This document shows positions 1 through 7,797 of a DNA stretch of 17,438 bases, in pieces; within the stretch, counting starts at the first letter, position 1, and each line of letters begins with the position of its first letter. The position numbers and the translations under genes are program-made. Source of the DNA: Bacteroidota bacterium (lineage in GTDB: Bacteria; Bacteroidota; Kryptoniia; Kryptoniales; JAKASW01); contig JAJYOS010000024.1 of NCBI GenBank assembly GCA_021796055.1, forward strand, positions 1-17,438. Direction: 5' to 3'. The notes beneath the pieces were generated by a model. It was given only the letters and a program-made list of their open reading frames with translations, was not told the DNA's origin and searched no databases.

Positions 1-1
1 C

Positions 2-1150
2 GGCAAGGAAGTCGTAAAGAGCCTCAACCCCGGTCAGGTATTTGTCAAGATTGTCTACGATGAATTGGTGCAGCTGCTCGGTAGTTCGACAAGTGAGCTG
101 GAGCTGACAGAAGACATTCCGAATGTCATCATGATTGCCGGGCTTCAAGGCTCCGGCAAGACAACTTTTGCGGCGAAACTGGCGAACCATCTCAAAGCTA
201 AGGGTCGGTACCCTCTCCTCGTCGCGTGTGACATTCACAGGCCTGCCGCAATCGATCAGCTTGAAATGTTAGGTCAACAGATAAGCATCCCGGTCTATCT
301 CGATCGCAATGCTTCCGCCGCGGAGATAGCCTCGAGGTCTGTAGACTACGCAAGAAAAAATGCACGCGACATTGCCATCATCGACACGGCGGGAAGACTT
401 CATATCGACGAAGAGATGATGCGCGAAGCGGAGGCCGTTAAAAGCGCCGTCAGGCCGCACCAGATTCTCTTCGTCGTCGACTCGATGACCGGCCAGGATG
501 CCGTGAACACGGCGCAGGAATTCAACAGAAGGTTGAACTTCAACGGTGTCGTGCTGACGAAGCTCGACGGCGATGCCAGAGGCGGTGCGGCGCTTTCGGT
601 CAGATCGGTCGTGGAAAAGCCTATAAAGTTTGTGAGCCTCGGCGAGAAGCTCGATCAACTCGAGGTGTTTCACCCCGACAGGATGGCCTCGAGAATACTC
701 GGCATGGGTGATGTCGTATCCTTCGTAGAGAAGGTCCAGGAACAGGTTGACGAGAAAAAAGCCGAGAAACTTGAACAGCGGCTGAGAAGGAACGAGCTCA
801 CGCTTGAAGATTTCAGGGATCAGCTGAAACAGATCAAGAAGATGGGCCCTTTGAAAGATGTGCTTTCCATGATTCCGGGAATGTCGGGTGCGGTACGCAA
901 CGCTTCGGTAGACGATAAAGCACTCGTAAGGATAGAGGCAATGATTAGCTCGATGACAATTTCGGAAAGAGAGAGGCCCAACATCATAGATGGAAGGCGG
1001 CGGAAAAGAATCGCGGCCGGAAGCGGCACGACGGTTCAGGAAATTAACAGACTTTTGAAACAATTTTCGGAAATGCAGCGGATGTTTAAGACTCTTTCCA
1101 AAGGAAAGTTTGGAAAGGCTTCTCTGGCGAACATGCGTTTCCCCCTTTAA
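2..1150 (+). CDS. ffh: Signal recognition particle protein Ffh (SRP54), 5' partial
   Basis: SRP GTPase that binds signal sequences as they leave the ribosome and, with 4.5S RNA and FtsY, delivers nascent membrane proteins to SecYEG. The reading frame is open to the left edge, so the true start lies outside; 382 residues are visible of a usual ~450, and most of the N domain is missing. Visible in order (visible-residue numbering): P-loop GLQGSGKTT (47-55), DIHRPAAIDQL (about 77-87), the G3 motif DTAGRL (128-133), the G4 motif TKLDGD (186-191), then the M domain from about 250 with the KKMGPLKDVLSMIPGM segment and the RKRIAAGSGT helix that contacts SRP RNA. The gene ends 15 bases before the rpsP start and leads the rpsP-khpA-rimM-trmD-rplS block. 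Identity is very secure; only the N terminus is unseen. Confidence 0.97.
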   Translation, partial: GKEVVKSLNPGQVFVKIVYDELVQLLGSSTSELELTEDIPNVIMIAGLQGSGKTTFAAKLANHLKAKGRYPLLVACDIHRPAAIDQLEMLGQQISIPVYLDRNASAAEIASRSVDYARKNARDIAIIDTAGRLHIDEEMMREAEAVKSAVRPHQILFVVDSMTGQDAVNTAQEFNRRLNFNGVVLTKLDGDARGGAALSVRSVVEKPIKFVSLGEKLDQLEVFHPDRMASRILGMGDVVSFVEKVQEQVDEKKAEKLEQRLRRNELTLEDFRDQLKQIKKMGPLKDVLSMIPGMSGAVRNASVDDKALVRIEAMISSMTISERERPNIIDGRRRKRIAAGSGTTVQEINRLLKQFSEMQRMFKTLSKGKFGKASLANMRFPL

Positions 1151-1155
1151 AATGT

Positions 1156-1160
1156 GGAGG
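1156..1160 (+). promoter_or_regulatory. Ribosome binding site that sets the rpsP start
   Basis: GGAGG lies 5 bases before a TTG codon at 1166. The in-frame GTG at 1154 would overlap this site and would put four extra residues before the conserved MAVRLRL start of S16. The TTG is therefore the better start. Confidence 0.75.
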
Positions 1161-1165
1161 ATAAT

Positions 1166-1618
1166 TTGGCGGTAAGACTGAGACTACGAAAGACAGGACG
1201 AAAGAATCAACCATCTTATAAAGTCGTGGCGGCGGACTCGCGTTCGCCTCGTGACGGGCGTTTTCTCGAGACTGTCGGGACTTACAATCCGTTGAGAAAC
1301 CCGGCTGAGATCAAGTTCAACGAGCAGAAGGCGTTCAAGTGGTTGAAGCGCGGTGCTTTGCCAACCGATACCGTTCGCAGCCTGCTTCGTAAATCGGGTC
1401 TGTGGTACAAATGGTATTTGACGAAGAAAGGTTTGGACGAATCTGCCTTAGCGCAGAAGTTGGCCGAATGGCAAACGGGACAGGACGCTAAGCTCGCGCG
1501 CGATGCGGAACGAAAGCAAAGACGCAGAGCTTCGAAGAAAGCGAAGAAAGCTACCGAATCTGCTCCCGCGGCCGAGGCTGCCGCTCAGCCGGGACCGACG
1601 ACCGAACAGCCTGCTTGA
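1166..1618 (+). CDS. rpsP: 30S ribosomal protein S16 with long basic C-terminal tail
   Basis: Assembly protein of the small ribosomal subunit. The protein begins MAVRLRLRKTGRKNQPSYK, the typical S16 N terminus, which with the GGAGG at 1156-1160 supports a TTG start at 1166 and a 150-residue product. The conserved core (DSRSPRDGRFLETVGTYNP, then WLKRGALPTDTVRSLL) fills about the first 80 residues. The remaining ~70 residues form a tail that most S16 proteins (about 80-90 residues) lack: first a moderately conserved part, then a Lys/Arg-rich stretch, then an Ala/Pro/Glu-rich end that looks disordered. Extended S16 tails are familiar in Bacteroidota-type genomes. It follows ffh by 15 bases and is separated from khpA by an unusually long 253-base gap. 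Confidence 0.95.
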   Translation: MAVRLRLRKTGRKNQPSYKVVAADSRSPRDGRFLETVGTYNPLRNPAEIKFNEQKAFKWLKRGALPTDTVRSLLRKSGLWYKWYLTKKGLDESALAQKLAEWQTGQDAKLARDAERKQRRRASKKAKKATESAPAAEAAAQPGPTTEQPA

Positions 1619-1679
1619 GTTTGTCCCGATGAGCTTTGAGTATAGTTGCAGCGCGCGTTGCCGCATCATCCATCGTTCC

Positions 1680-1850
1680 CTGCCGGCAAGGGGGAGCGAA
1701 GGCTTGACAACGGCAGATCTTCAACTATCCTTCTCCCGTCTCTCTCGGGAAAGGAACTAGATACAGTCCGTCCATGTCCGGTGGACGGAAGGTTATCAGG
1801 CTCAGGAGAAACCCGGCTCGCCTCCCCGTCTCCGACGACGCGACGAGCCG
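1680..1850 (+). other. Cluster of four hairpins between rpsP and khpA (possible structured RNA)
   Basis: The 253-base gap 1619-1871 has no convincing coding frame but holds four inverted repeats in a row. Hairpin 1: CTGCCG 1680-1685 with CGGCAG 1711-1716, plus inner CAAG 1687-1690 with CTTG 1703-1706. Hairpin 2: TCCTT 1728-1732 with AAGGA 1751-1755, continued by TCCCG 1734-1738 with CGGGA 1746-1750 across one bulged base, loop of 7. Hairpin 3: TCCGTCCA 1767-1774 with TGGACGGA 1782-1789, loop of 7. Hairpin 4: CGGCTCG 1814-1820 with CGAGCCG 1844-1850. None has a U-tract, so simple intrinsic termination is unlikely. It could be a cis-regulatory leader, an RNA-processing region or a small RNA. 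I do not recognise a known RNA family. Confidence 0.4.
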
Positions 1851-1871
1851 AGCAGGAAAAGGAGGTCCGCA

Positions 1872-2108
1872 ATGAATGACTTCGTCGATTACGTGGTAAG
1901 GAGACTGGTGGACAAACCTGATAGCGTTCAATTGACTCAGGAGGAGAAAGAGGCCAATAAGGTGGTCTTCCAGCTCAAGGTTGACCCGGAGGATGTCGGA
2001 AAAGTGATCGGCCGTAAAGGGCGGACCGCCAACGCGATCAGAACTCTGTTGAGCGCCGTCGCTGCGCGAGAAGGCAAACGCGCGATCTTAGAAATCATCG
2101 ACAGGTAA
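1872..2108 (+). CDS. khpA: KH-domain RNA-binding protein, KhpA type
   Basis: Small single-KH-domain protein (78 residues, normal for KhpA/YlqC) of the family that binds RNA, often as a homodimer or with KhpB, and is linked to small-RNA and cell-envelope regulation in other bacteria. The central VIGRKGRTANAIRTLL carries the KH GxxG loop as GRKG at residues 47-50, followed by the helix and the C-terminal strand RAILEIID. The ATG at 1872 has GGAGG at 1861-1865, a spacing of 6. Its position between rpsP and rimM is the conserved location of this gene in many phyla, which supports the call. The structured region directly upstream is a natural candidate for regulation, but that is inference. Confidence 0.92.
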   Translation: MNDFVDYVVRRLVDKPDSVQLTQEEKEANKVVFQLKVDPEDVGKVIGRKGRTANAIRTLLSAVAAREGKRAILEIIDR

Positions 2109-2203
2109 TTCCCCGCGCCGTTGGTTTGGCAGCAAGCTTACTGCTCCGGTCCGAAGGGAGGCGTTTTGCCCGTGACCCCCTCGGAAAAGGGAGGACTTGT
2201 CGC

Positions 2204-2208
2204 AAGGA
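2204..2208 (+). promoter_or_regulatory. Ribosome binding site that sets the rimM start
   Basis: AAGGA is 8 bases before ATG 2217. The frame stays open up to a GTG at 2121, but that longer form would add 32 residues unlike RimM and has no such site at a suitable distance. The 108 bases between khpA and rimM hold no other clear element. Confidence 0.6.
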
Positions 2209-2216
2209 AAGTGAGA

Positions 2217-2771
2217 ATGGACGAGCTTGTGCTTATAGGTGTTGTGAGGAAAGTCCGCGGAAACAAGGGCGATCTGAAAGTCGAGTCTATGAGCGACATC
2301 CCGGAACGCTTCTCAAAGCTCGAGAACGCCTTTGTCCGGAAAAGGAACTCGGTCGAAGCGGTGAAAATGGAAATTGAAAAGAGTGAATCTGTGAACGACT
2401 ATGCTGTTATTAAATTGAAAGGCGTCGATTCTTATGAGGGTGCCGAGGCGTTCCTGGGTGCAGAGCTCCTCGTCCCCGAGTCTGAAAGAGCTGTCCCGCC
2501 GGAAGGAGCATATTTTGTCGATTCGCTCATCGGGATGACATTGAAAAACCTCGCTGGTGAGAAAATAGGCGTTGTCGCGGACTTGTTATCGAATTCCAGG
2601 CAAAATGTCCTTACGATAAGAATGGATAACGGTTTTGAATTTGATCTTCCTTTTGTGAGCGCGTTCATCAAAGGAATCGATGAAGTGTCGAGAGAAATTA
2701 CTGTTGAACTGATCGAGGGGATAATCGAAGATACGATGTCCAAATCGCAGAGGCATGTCCGTGAGAATTGA
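2217..2771 (+). CDS. rimM: Ribosome maturation factor RimM (16S rRNA processing)
   Basis: Assembly factor that binds ribosomal protein S19 and helps mature the 3' (head) domain of 16S rRNA in the cytoplasm. From ATG 2217 the product has 184 residues, close to the family's usual 165-180. The N-terminal RimM barrel is visible as LIGVVRKVRGNKGDLKVES near residues 5-23 (the family's GxxxxxhGhxGxhkV pattern), and the PRC-barrel half as YFVDSLIGMTLKN followed by GVVADLL and a hydrophobic LPFVSAFIKGID segment. The 3' end overlaps the start of trmD by 11 bases, as is typical of this block, which suggests translational coupling. Sequence identity within RimM is generally low, but motifs plus neighbours make the call firm. 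Confidence 0.93.
   Translation: MDELVLIGVVRKVRGNKGDLKVESMSDIPERFSKLENAFVRKRNSVEAVKMEIEKSESVNDYAVIKLKGVDSYEGAEAFLGAELLVPESERAVPPEGAYFVDSLIGMTLKNLAGEKIGVVADLLSNSRQNVLTIRMDNGFEFDLPFVSAFIKGIDEVSREITVELIEGIIEDTMSKSQRHVREN
2749..2753 (+). promoter_or_regulatory. Ribosome binding site that sets the trmD start
   Basis: AGAGG ends one base before ATG 2755, too close to serve it, but stands 7 bases before GTG 2761. The product from GTG begins with the family-like [10 protein letters not shown]. The GTG is therefore preferred over the ATG. Confidence 0.55.
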
Positions 2772-3504
2772 TGTGGTGACCGCATTTCCGAAGATGCTGG
2801 TGAGCCCGCTTAATGAGAGCATGTTGAAGAAGGCGCAGGAAAGGAACGTGCTCGAGATCGTTTTGCACGACCTGAGGGATTTTGCCCACGATAAACACAA
2901 GACGGTGGACGATTCTCCGTACGGCGGAGGTGCCGGGATGGTTTTAAAACCCGAACCGGTCTTCGAGGCTGTCGAGACGCTTCTAGCCGAGCGGACGTAT
3001 AACGACGTCGTTCTCCTGACTGCGGACGGGGAGACCTTCACACAGGCAATTGCCAATGAGCTTTCGTTGAAAGAAAATATTGTCGTGATTTGCGGTCATT
3101 ACAAAGGCGTCGATGAACGCATCAGGCAGGGGTTGGTCACCCGAGAAATTTCTGTGGGAGATTATGTCTTGACGGGCGGAGAGATTGCCGCACTCAATGT
3201 GATCGATGCTGTGGCCAGGCTTCTGCCGGGGGCGCTCGGAGACAGCGAGAGCGCACTGAACGACTCGTTTCAGACAGGCTTGCTCGATTCACCCCAATAC
3301 ACCAGGCCCGCAGATTTTAGAGGGATGAAAGTGCCGGAAGTGCTTCTCGCAGGTGACCACGAAGAGGTGAGGAAATGGCGCGAAGAGAAGAGTATTGAAA
3401 GGACTTCAAAGCGAAGGCCGGATTTAATGGAAAAATTTTTATCTGACCCTGGTGCAGATATAACACGGGCTCAAAAGAACGAGAACATGGAGAACAAAAA
3501 ATGA
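2761..3504 (+). CDS. trmD: tRNA (guanine-37-N1)-methyltransferase TrmD
   Basis: SAM-dependent enzyme that methylates G37 next to the anticodon and so prevents +1 frameshifting. The GTG start gives 247 residues (ATG 2755 would add two), a normal length. Diagnostic motifs follow in order: [12 protein letters not shown] (about 50-61), [10 protein letters not shown] (about 112-121), [16 protein letters not shown] (about 130-145, part of the trefoil-knot SAM site), then NDSFQ with [10 protein letters not shown] (about 167-183) holding the conserved catalytic-region Asp, and the C-terminal KRRPDL. The last ~20 residues are polar and probably flexible. The gene overlaps rimM upstream and shares an ATGA overlap with rplS downstream, so these three are very likely cotranslated. 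Confidence 0.97.
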   Translation: MRIDVVTAFPKMLVSPLNESMLKKAQERNVLEIVLHDLRDFAHDKHKTVDDSPYGGGAGMVLKPEPVFEAVETLLAERTYNDVVLLTADGETFTQAIANELSLKENIVVICGHYKGVDERIRQGLVTREISVGDYVLTGGEIAALNVIDAVARLLPGALGDSESALNDSFQTGLLDSPQYTRPADFRGMKVPEVLLAGDHEEVRKWREEKSIERTSKRRPDLMEKFLSDPGADITRAQKNENMENKK

Positions 3505-3839
3505 ACAAGATATCTTTAGTTGAAGCAGCGCATCTCAAAACCGACCTGCCTCCGTTTAAACCCGGAGACACCGTGAATGTCCACTTTCGTGTCATCGAAG
3601 GTGACAAGGAACGTATTCAGGATTTTGAAGGGATTGTGATCAGCCGGCGCGGAGCCGGGTTGAAAGAAACCTTCACCGTCCGCAAGATTTCCAACGGCGT
3701 CGGAGTTGAGAGAATTTTTCCCGTTCACTCCCCACGCATCGCCAAGATAGAAATGGTTCGCGGCGGAAAGGTAAGGCGCGCGAAACTTTTCTATTTGAGA
3801 GATCTGGCAAGCAAGGCAGTGCGTCAGAAGACCACCTAA
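3501..3839 (+). CDS. rplS: 50S ribosomal protein L19
   Basis: Large-subunit protein at the 30S/50S interface. The 112-residue length is typical. Recognisable stretches are [53 protein letters not shown] and the C-terminal [25 protein letters not shown]. The ATG at 3501 overlaps the trmD stop (ATGA, 3501-3504) and is preceded by GGAG at 3489-3492 with a spacing of 8. It closes the ribosomal block, but no terminator follows: mqnE begins 15 bases after the stop codon. Confidence 0.98.
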   Translation: MNKISLVEAAHLKTDLPPFKPGDTVNVHFRVIEGDKERIQDFEGIVISRRGAGLKETFTVRKISNGVGVERIFPVHSPRIAKIEMVRGGKVRRAKLFYLRDLASKAVRQKTT

Positions 3840-3854
3840 CCATCGGGAGGGAAA

Positions 3855-5024
3855 GTGATTCAGTCAAACGGATCCCGCGAGAGCGGATCGAATTTGACGA
3901 CCATCGGACGACCGGTCGCGGGCGAGATGCTGGAATTGCGTGACATGGACGCATTCGCCGGACTGGAGGACATCTTCGAGAAGGTCAGGACCGGTGAAAG
4001 GCTGACCCGCGACGATGGCCTGAGGCTCTATAATACGAACAACCTTCTCGGTCTCGGTTATCTGGCAAACATGGTTCGGGAAAAGATCAACGGCTCCAAT
4101 ACTTATTTCGTGAAGAACTACTACCTGAACTATACGAATATCTGCGAGCTCGACTGCAAGTTCTGCTCCTTCTACCGGAAGGAAGGCCAGGAAGGGGCAT
4201 TCCTCATGAGTCTCGAGGAGATCTTCAACACTGTCGCGAGCGATAAGGATAACATCACAGAGATGCACATGGTCGGCGGCCTCCATCAGGGGCTCTCGTA
4301 CGACTATTATCTTGACCTTCTACGCGGCATAAAAAAGATCGACCCGAGGATACACATAAAGGCCTTTACCGCCGTGGAGATAGATTTCTTCGCGCGACTG
4401 TACGGATTTACGGTTGAGAGAGTGCTTCTCGATTTCAAGGCGGCGGGTCTGGATGCGATGCCGGGAGGCGGCGCGGAAATATTCAGCGAGCGCGTCCGCG
4501 CAAAAATGTTCGCCGACAAAATCGGCGCGGACGAGTGGATAAGCGTAATCAAGACGGCACACAGGCTCGGGATCCCATCCAATGCCACCATGCTCTACGG
4601 GCATATGGAAAAGATCGAAGAGAGAGTCGATCACCTCATCCGCCTCCGTGAAGTCCAGGATGAGACGATGGGTTTCTTCGCGTTCATTCCTCTGGCTTAC
4701 CATCCGCACGTGGAAGACTCTACGCAATGGGCGACCGGTGTGGATAACCTGAAGAGCATAGCGGTCAGCAGGCTGATGCTGGATAATTTCCCGCACATCA
4801 AGGCGTACTGGATTTCAATGGGACCGAAAGTAGCCCAGGTCAGCCTCGGCTTCGGGGCCGACGATCTCGACGGAACGGTACGGGACGAGCGGGTTTTCCG
4901 CATGGCCGGTGCGTCCACTGAAACATCGTTGACGAAGCGGCAGCTTGTGAAATTGATAAAGGATGCGGGAAGAATCCCGATCGAACGCGATGCGCTGTAC
5001 AATACATTAGAGAGTTTTGCCTGA
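3855..5024 (+). CDS. mqnE: Aminofutalosine synthase MqnE (radical SAM)
   Basis: Radical SAM enzyme of the futalosine route to menaquinone: it joins the MqnA product 3-[(1-carboxyvinyl)oxy]benzoate to SAM-derived adenosine, giving aminofutalosine. The CX3CX2C cluster motif is visible as C97, C101 and C104. MqnE-like signatures follow: HMVGGLHQG (138-146), KAFTAVEIDFFAR (169-181), MPGGGAEIFSERVR (202-215) and TMLYGHMEKIEERVDHL (245-261), then FIPLAYHP. The GGLH and PGGGAEI pattern with the LYGH segment favours MqnE over the related MqnC. The GTG at 3855 has GGGAGG at 3845-3850; the first ~24 residues are poorly conserved, and ATG 3927 is a possible shorter start. It lies 15 bases after rplS and is followed by mqnA. 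Confidence 0.93.
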   Translation: MIQSNGSRESGSNLTTIGRPVAGEMLELRDMDAFAGLEDIFEKVRTGERLTRDDGLRLYNTNNLLGLGYLANMVREKINGSNTYFVKNYYLNYTNICELDCKFCSFYRKEGQEGAFLMSLEEIFNTVASDKDNITEMHMVGGLHQGLSYDYYLDLLRGIKKIDPRIHIKAFTAVEIDFFARLYGFTVERVLLDFKAAGLDAMPGGGAEIFSERVRAKMFADKIGADEWISVIKTAHRLGIPSNATMLYGHMEKIEERVDHLIRLREVQDETMGFFAFIPLAYHPHVEDSTQWATGVDNLKSIAVSRLMLDNFPHIKAYWISMGPKVAQVSLGFGADDLDGTVRDERVFRMAGASTETSLTKRQLVKLIKDAGRIPIERDALYNTLESFA

Positions 5025-5056
5025 GCCAAAAGCCGGGCAATGAACAGGTGTTGAAA

Positions 5057-5914
5057 ATGTCGGATCCAAAAAGTCTTTCCAGAAAGAAAAAACTCGGGGC
5101 AGTAAGCTTTCTTAACACTAAACCACTGATCTATGGGATTGAAAGGAATCTTTTCCCTCACAATTTCGAGCTGATCAAAGCTATCCCTTCGTCTCTTGCG
5201 GTCCAACTGAATGCTGGAAACCTGGACGTCGCGCTCATACCCAGCATTGCCTACGCCAAGAACAGCCCTTCACTGAAGATCGTGCCGGAATGTGGGATCA
5301 TCGCTCACGGCCCGGTGAACAGCATAAGGCTTTATTTCAATAAGGACCTTAAGAGCATACGGACAGTCGCGCTCGATATCAGTTCCATGACTTCAGTCGT
5401 ACTGACAAAAATCATACTTGCCGAGAAATATGAGATCAAGCCGGAGTTCATCGCGGCGAATCCGGATATCAAGAAAATGCTGGCATCTGCTGATGCAGCT
5501 CTTGTAATCGGGGACACGGCCCTTTTCAAAACCCGTTCGACTGACGTTAATTATATCGACCTCGCAGAAGAATGGCTGGATATGACCGGTTTGCCCTTCG
5601 TTTTCGCAGTGTGGGCCGGAAGATCAGGAGCGATCACTCTGGACGATACACAGGCGATAATTTCCTCGAAGAATCTCGGATTGGACAATATCGATGCCGT
5701 ATGCAGAGCGGCTGCTGAAGAGTACAACGCGGATTTCAATCTGGTCAGGTCATACCTGACTGAGAATGTCCAGTTCAATCTTGGGGAAGAGGAAGTCGCC
5801 GGTATGAAACAATATTTTGAGCTTGCATACTACCACGGTGCGCTTGAATATCTTCCGGGTCTCAATTTCTATCCTCTGGAGTCGACAGCGGAAGAGCCGC
5901 CCCGCCTCAACTAA
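5057..5914 (+). CDS. mqnA: Chorismate dehydratase MqnA (menaquinone biosynthesis)
   Basis: First enzyme of the futalosine pathway: it dehydrates chorismate to 3-[(1-carboxyvinyl)oxy]benzoate. It has a periplasmic-binding-protein-like fold but no signal peptide, so it is cytoplasmic. The product has 285 residues from ATG 5057, which has AGG at 5046-5048 with a spacing of 8; GTG 5048 and TTG 5051 are in-frame alternatives adding two or three residues. Family marks are KLGAVSFLNTKPLIYGI near residue 12, PSSLAVQLNAGNLDVALIPS, DISSMTSVVLTKIIL, ALVIGDTAL and EEWLDMTGLPFVFAVWAGR. It sits 32 bases after mqnE; the two enzymes act in sequence. Other steps (mqnB, mqnC, mqnD) are not in the window. Confidence 0.93.
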   Translation: MSDPKSLSRKKKLGAVSFLNTKPLIYGIERNLFPHNFELIKAIPSSLAVQLNAGNLDVALIPSIAYAKNSPSLKIVPECGIIAHGPVNSIRLYFNKDLKSIRTVALDISSMTSVVLTKIILAEKYEIKPEFIAANPDIKKMLASADAALVIGDTALFKTRSTDVNYIDLAEEWLDMTGLPFVFAVWAGRSGAITLDDTQAIISSKNLGLDNIDAVCRAAAEEYNADFNLVRSYLTENVQFNLGEEEVAGMKQYFELAYYHGALEYLPGLNFYPLESTAEEPPRLN

Positions 5915-5971
5915 TCAACTGTAACAATTCGCCGCTTTTTCGTAGATTCCTTGGGAAAAGGAGCTTTTAAA

Positions 5972-7666
5972 ATGAAATTCTTGCTTTCATTTCTCCTGGT
6001 GTGCTGTTCGCTTGCAACGGCGTCGACCGCAGCGGCTCAGGAGGGCGATTCAAGTCATGCGGGTCAGGGTGGATTGATAGACTCTTTGAAACATGAAATG
6101 AAGAACCTCGAGCATTCATATTTTTTACTCAAGCAGAGGACCGACTCTACACGTGAATTCAGCGCGGCAGACCGGATGGAGCTGGATAAGCTTTCCCAGT
6201 CACTTACGTCGGTCGCGGAACAGATCAAACAGCTGACAAGAAACGCCGCAAGCATCGCTGACGATGCCGCCGATATTTACGATGTCCAGGACGCCAATGT
6301 GTATAATGGCGATTACACCCTTTATGAGGACGAAGTCGTAAGAAAAGATATCAAAGTTTTGAATGGAGATGCTTTCATACACGGGACACTTAAAGGAAGC
6401 ATAATCGTCGTAAATGGTGATGCGTACGTACGAAAGAGTGCCACAGTTACGGGGGATGTTGTCGCAGTCAACGGGAAGGTACATGTCAGTAGAGACGCCA
6501 CCGTCGAGGGGAGCGTTATCGAGCGGGGCAGCGGCGAGCTGGAGGCAAGACGAAGTATCACCAGGAGACTGCATCTTACCGAGAACCCGGACATATGGCA
6601 GGATCATGATTTTCTTTTCGAGAAAATAGCGCTCAATTACAACAGGGTCGAGGGCCTTTTCCTGGGGCTTGGCCAGGAGAAAGAGTATTTCTGGAGCGGC
6701 GCTGAGGATTTTTCTCCGTATGGTTTTGTGGGCTACGCTTTCGCGCTTCACAGATGGAGATATCAGATCGGACTCGACAAATGGTTCGGGAACGAAAACA
6801 GGTTTGAAGTAGGGTTGGAGGGCCACTCACTTACCGATTCGAAAGACGACTGGATCATCGGCCCGAAGGAAAACCTGCTGTACTCAGTCCTGGCGAAGGA
6901 AGATTTCATGGACTATTTCTCGAGGGACGGCATGTCGTTCCACGTGGCCCAGTACTACAGGATGAACTCCAGGATCACACTCAGTTTCGATATCGACAAA
7001 TACTCTTCGCTCTCGAAAAACACAAACTGGTCTATTTTCGGTGGAGATAAATCGTTTCGCCCCAACCCCCCGGTTAAAGAGGGATGGATTAGAAGCGTAG
7101 TAGTCGATTTGCAGCACCGGGGATTCTCCGGCGATACAAGGCGGACGGGTTGGATGGCAGAACTCCGGGGAGAGACCACCGTCAGCGGTGTCTCTGACTT
7201 CCGGATGCTTACGGCAAGCGTGGTCCGCTATCAGCCTCTCTTCAGAGGACTTCAACTGAACATGAGACTGAAGGCCGGAACGTCGGGAGGAGTCCTGCCG
7301 CCGCAGCGATCCTACCAGATAGGCGGGTTCAATACTTTGAATGCATTCCCGTACAAGGAGTTTTCCGGCAACAGGCTTATCCTGTTTAACGCAGAGATGT
7401 TGTTCAACCCGTTGCTGTTCCGGCATTCAAATTTCTTCCCGATCAATACGGTGACTTTAATCCTTTTCGGCGACATCGGGCAGGTAAAGGACGCCGGTGC
7501 GGCCGCGCTTTCAAGCGGCTGGAACTTGATTAATTCAAAAGACTTCAAATCCGATTTTGGAATCGGACTCGGGAACGGTTCCGGCAGTTTCAGGATCTAC
7601 CTTGCATGGAGAACCGATATAAGTGAGTCTCCGACTTTTGGCATTCAGATCACTAGACCTTTTTAG
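5972..7666 (+). CDS. Outer-membrane protein: bactofilin-like repeats plus Omp85-like beta-barrel
   Basis: Predicted exported outer-membrane protein of 564 residues. ATG 5972 has AAGGAG at 5958-5963 (spacing 8) and starts a clear signal peptide, with probable cleavage after the Ala run at residues 20-22; TTG 5951 upstream lacks such support. Residues ~33-95 are heptad-like helix. Residues ~123-186 hold three repeats of about 18 residues around VLNGDAFIHG, VVNGDAYVRKSATVTGDV and AVNGKVHVSRDATVEGSV, a pattern like bactofilin (polymer-forming) beta-helices. From ~217 to the end the sequence looks like a beta-barrel: NRVEGLFLGLG, many alternating aromatic strands, GGFNTLNAFPYKEFSGNRL (451-469, resembling the conserved Omp85 C-terminal region), and a final phenylalanine after ITRP. 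Function is unknown. It could be an anchor, translocase relative or envelope-organising protein. It stands alone before a strong terminator. Confidence 0.75.
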   Translation: MKFLLSFLLVCCSLATASTAAAQEGDSSHAGQGGLIDSLKHEMKNLEHSYFLLKQRTDSTREFSAADRMELDKLSQSLTSVAEQIKQLTRNAASIADDAADIYDVQDANVYNGDYTLYEDEVVRKDIKVLNGDAFIHGTLKGSIIVVNGDAYVRKSATVTGDVVAVNGKVHVSRDATVEGSVIERGSGELEARRSITRRLHLTENPDIWQDHDFLFEKIALNYNRVEGLFLGLGQEKEYFWSGAEDFSPYGFVGYAFALHRWRYQIGLDKWFGNENRFEVGLEGHSLTDSKDDWIIGPKENLLYSVLAKEDFMDYFSRDGMSFHVAQYYRMNSRITLSFDIDKYSSLSKNTNWSIFGGDKSFRPNPPVKEGWIRSVVVDLQHRGFSGDTRRTGWMAELRGETTVSGVSDFRMLTASVVRYQPLFRGLQLNMRLKAGTSGGVLPPQRSYQIGGFNTLNAFPYKEFSGNRLILFNAEMLFNPLLFRHSNFFPINTVTLILFGDIGQVKDAGAAALSSGWNLINSKDFKSDFGIGLGNGSGSFRIYLAWRTDISESPTFGIQITRPF

Positions 7667-7723
7667 CCGGAGGCGGCGTCAGTCGGTTTGTCGCTCGATA
7701 ATTCGGTTCTTCACTCCGGTGGT

Positions 7724-7771
7724 AATTAAAAAGGAGTGCACGAGACTCATCTTCATGCACTCCTTTTAATT
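7724..7771. terminator. Bidirectional intrinsic terminator
   Basis: Near-perfect inverted repeat: AATTAAAAAGGAGTGCA (7724-7740) and TGCACTCCTTTTAATT (7756-7771), with a 15-base loop and one extra A in the left arm. A-rich and T-rich flanks supply a U-tract on either strand. It sits between the convergent ends of the barrel gene (7666) and the glutamate dehydrogenase gene (7798), so it can end both. Confidence 0.9.
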
Positions 7772-7797
7772 TGATACTTTCTGATGTGTCGCCGGGC

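Noticed and set aside
269..1063. 264-codon open frame on the - strand
   Set aside because: Antisense to ffh, whose GTPase motifs are unmistakable.
1646..1931. Several short open frames on both strands between rpsP and khpA
   Set aside because: Low-complexity Arg/Ser/Pro-rich translations with no good ribosome site; the region is better described as hairpin-rich non-coding DNA.
2109..2216. Possible small RNA or tRNA-like element between khpA and rimM
   Set aside because: No cloverleaf, no GTTCGA-type T-loop and only a 4-5 base dyad; nothing supportable.
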